A stretch of 64,000 nt of DNA from the NCBI GenBank assembly GCA_030710605.1, contig CP092868.1, positions 25,760,115-25,824,114 of the forward strand, in the 5' to 3' direction. The position numbers were made by a program, and so were the translations under genes. The notes beneath the pieces were generated by a model. That model made no database searches, was not told the origin of the DNA, and saw nothing but the letters and a program-made list of their open reading frames with translations. Source of the DNA: Cordylochernes scorpioides. Lineage: Eukaryota; Arthropoda; Arachnida; Pseudoscorpiones; Chernetidae. This document shows, in pieces, positions 62,897 through 64,000 of this stretch; within the stretch, counting starts at the first letter, position 1; every line of letters starts with the position of its first letter.

Positions 62897-63022
62897 TTAA
62901 GAAAAAGGCATCTCTTTATCGTGCAACTGAAAATCAACGAAAATAGTTGATATTTATTCCGATAGATGGCGCAAGCCATCAGCAACTTTCAGTTGCACGA
63001 TAAGGAGATGCCTTTTTCTTAA
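62897..63022. mobile_element. S-type palindromic MITE, intact
   Basis: Arms AAGAAAAAGGCATCTC and GAGATGCCTTTTTCTT, inner TTATCGTGCAACTGAAA / TTTCAGTTGCACGATAA, and a centre with GATAGATGGCGCAAGCC. Confidence 0.75.
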
Positions 63023-63071
63023 ATTATAATTATATATACACGTTCTCTTCCCTGATTTATAATATTATAAA

Positions 63072-63250
63072 ATAAATAAAGCTTCCAGGGTTATATTTCT
63101 TGTTTCAAATTTTTATTTTCAAGCTTTCAGACTTGTCAGTCCTTCAATAGTATATTTATCATCAATTTATTAACATGATAATCCTGTTGAAGGACTGACG
63201 AAAGCTTGAAAATAAAAATTTGAACAAGAAACCCTGGAAGCTTTATTTAT
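63072..63250. repeat. Foldback palindrome with about 60-bp arms
   Basis: AAATAAATAAAGCTTCCAGG / CCTGGAAGCTTTATTTATTT at the ends and TTTTTATTTTCAAGCTTTC / GAAAGCTTGAAAATAAAAA inside, with AGTCCTTCAA and TTGAAGGACT. Same style as 52,898-53,118. Confidence 0.8.
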
Positions 63251-63452
63251 TTAATTATATATGCAGTTAAAAAGAAACATATTTGGAGAAACAGGAGTTA
63301 AAGAAACACTCCCTGATCATACATCTTCAATGTTGCTGATGCTTCTGCTCTCCAACTCACAAAATTTTAGGCCATCAGCAAGTATTCAATTGCATGCAAT
63401 CTTTTTTATTATTTTTTGTAATATAGTTTTTGTTCAAATATAAAAATATGAC

Positions 63453-63640
63453 CAAGTAATACAAGATAATAAGACCAAATAAATAAATAGTGTGTGACGT
63501 TTCAGTAACAGCATTGTTACCACCTTCAGTACTTGATTCAGTACTTTTGTCTGAAGATGATAACAATGCTGTTACCGAAACGTCACACACTATTTATTTA
63601 TTTGGATTTGGTCTTATTACCTTGTATTATAATCTATAAC
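63453..63640. mobile_element. H1 hairpin MITE, complete and well paired
   Basis: TACAAGATAATAAGACC, GTGTGTGACGTTTCAGTAAC, a CAGTACTTGATTCAGTACTT centre, and the inverse GTTACCGAAACGTCACACAC ending TCTTATTACCTTGTATTATA. Confidence 0.75.
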
Positions 63641-63777
63641 GACCAAGTAATATACTTGAAACAATTTTCAGGTCGTTGACAAAGTCCATCTATACAATAT
63701 TATTGATTGTTAAATATTTTTGTTGTTATAATTTGATATATTATAAAGGACTGCGGCGTGTGATTATAAAACAATAC

Positions 63778-63853
63778 TTAAAGTTTCACCGCATAAGTTT
63801 CTTTTCTGTGAATGATTTTTCACAGAAAAGAAACTTATGCGGTGAAACTTTAA
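63778..63853. repeat. Short perfect hairpin, about 34-bp arms
   Basis: TTAAAGTTTCACCGCATAAG ... and its exact inverse CTTATGCGGTGAAACTTTAA, with CTTTTCTGTGA/TCACAGAAAAG inside and a short loop. The last 150 bases of the window are AT-rich with nothing recognised. Confidence 0.85.
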
Positions 63854-64000
63854 ATTTGATATATATTCTTTTTAATTGTTCATTTTTATTATCTCTCTTT
63901 GGATATATTTTTTATGGGGGTTGGTGATATTTTTTTAATATATAATTTTTACAAATATTTTTGTTGTTTTTTTTTATATATATATATTGTTGGTTTATAT

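Overview
The window is nuclear DNA from an invertebrate animal. It is AT-rich and saturated with transposable elements. It has a spliced animal gene with GT-AG introns, a eukaryotic tRNA, 5S-like sequence, tRNA-derived SINEs, LINE fragments with target-site duplications, palindromic MITEs, Helitron-like elements and minisatellites. I cannot fix the phylum from sequence alone; the G protein and the repeat landscape suit a non-vertebrate bilaterian such as a lophotrochozoan.

Two protein-coding genes are supported. The first is a complete stimulatory G-protein alpha subunit (GNAS/Gs-alpha) on the minus strand. Eleven coding exons run from 59,611 (start) to 19,235 (stop). All splice sites are GT-AG and the joined frame is 379 codons plus stop. 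Intron 1 is about 19.5 kb and full of repeats, while introns 4, 6 and 10 are only 56, 62 and 112 bp. The second is an intact, intronless PhzF-family gene (PBLD-like, 295 aa) at 60,396-61,283 on the plus strand. The two genes are head to head, with 784 bp between start codons.

Layout: 1-12,885 is a near copy (copy A) of 40,658-55,922 (copy B, inside GNAS intron 1). Copy A ends exactly at a 100-N assembly gap (12,886-12,985). The two differ by substitutions, clean presence/absence insertions and tandem-repeat length, so copy A looks like the other haplotype of intron 1 placed as extra sequence rather than a true duplication. 12,986-19,234 is A-run-rich DNA with few transposons beyond the GNAS stop codon. 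19,235-59,611 is GNAS. 59,612-60,395 is the probable shared promoter. 61,284-64,000 is AT-rich DNA followed by palindromic elements.

Repeat families, named here for this report only: SINE1 (tRNA-derived, about 300 bp); SINE-T (tRNA-derived, about 180 bp); family B (about 300-380 bp, (AAG)n tail); LINE-C and LINE-D (3' ends of reverse-transcriptase ORFs, (AAC)n and (AAG)n tails); LINE-J; pogo/mariner-like MITEs P1-P3; hairpin MITEs H1, Q and S; Helitron-like elements. SINE1, family B, LINE-C and LINE-D all end in GATAAG followed by a short simple repeat, which suggests one reverse transcriptase mobilises them.

No new multi-gene system was found. The most notable signals are the haplotype-like duplication with its polymorphic insertions, the 57-bp array (47 units against 3) that is open on both strands, the shared retroelement tail, a tRNA-Gly gene inside a Helitron-like element, and near-perfect palindromes over 200 bp long.
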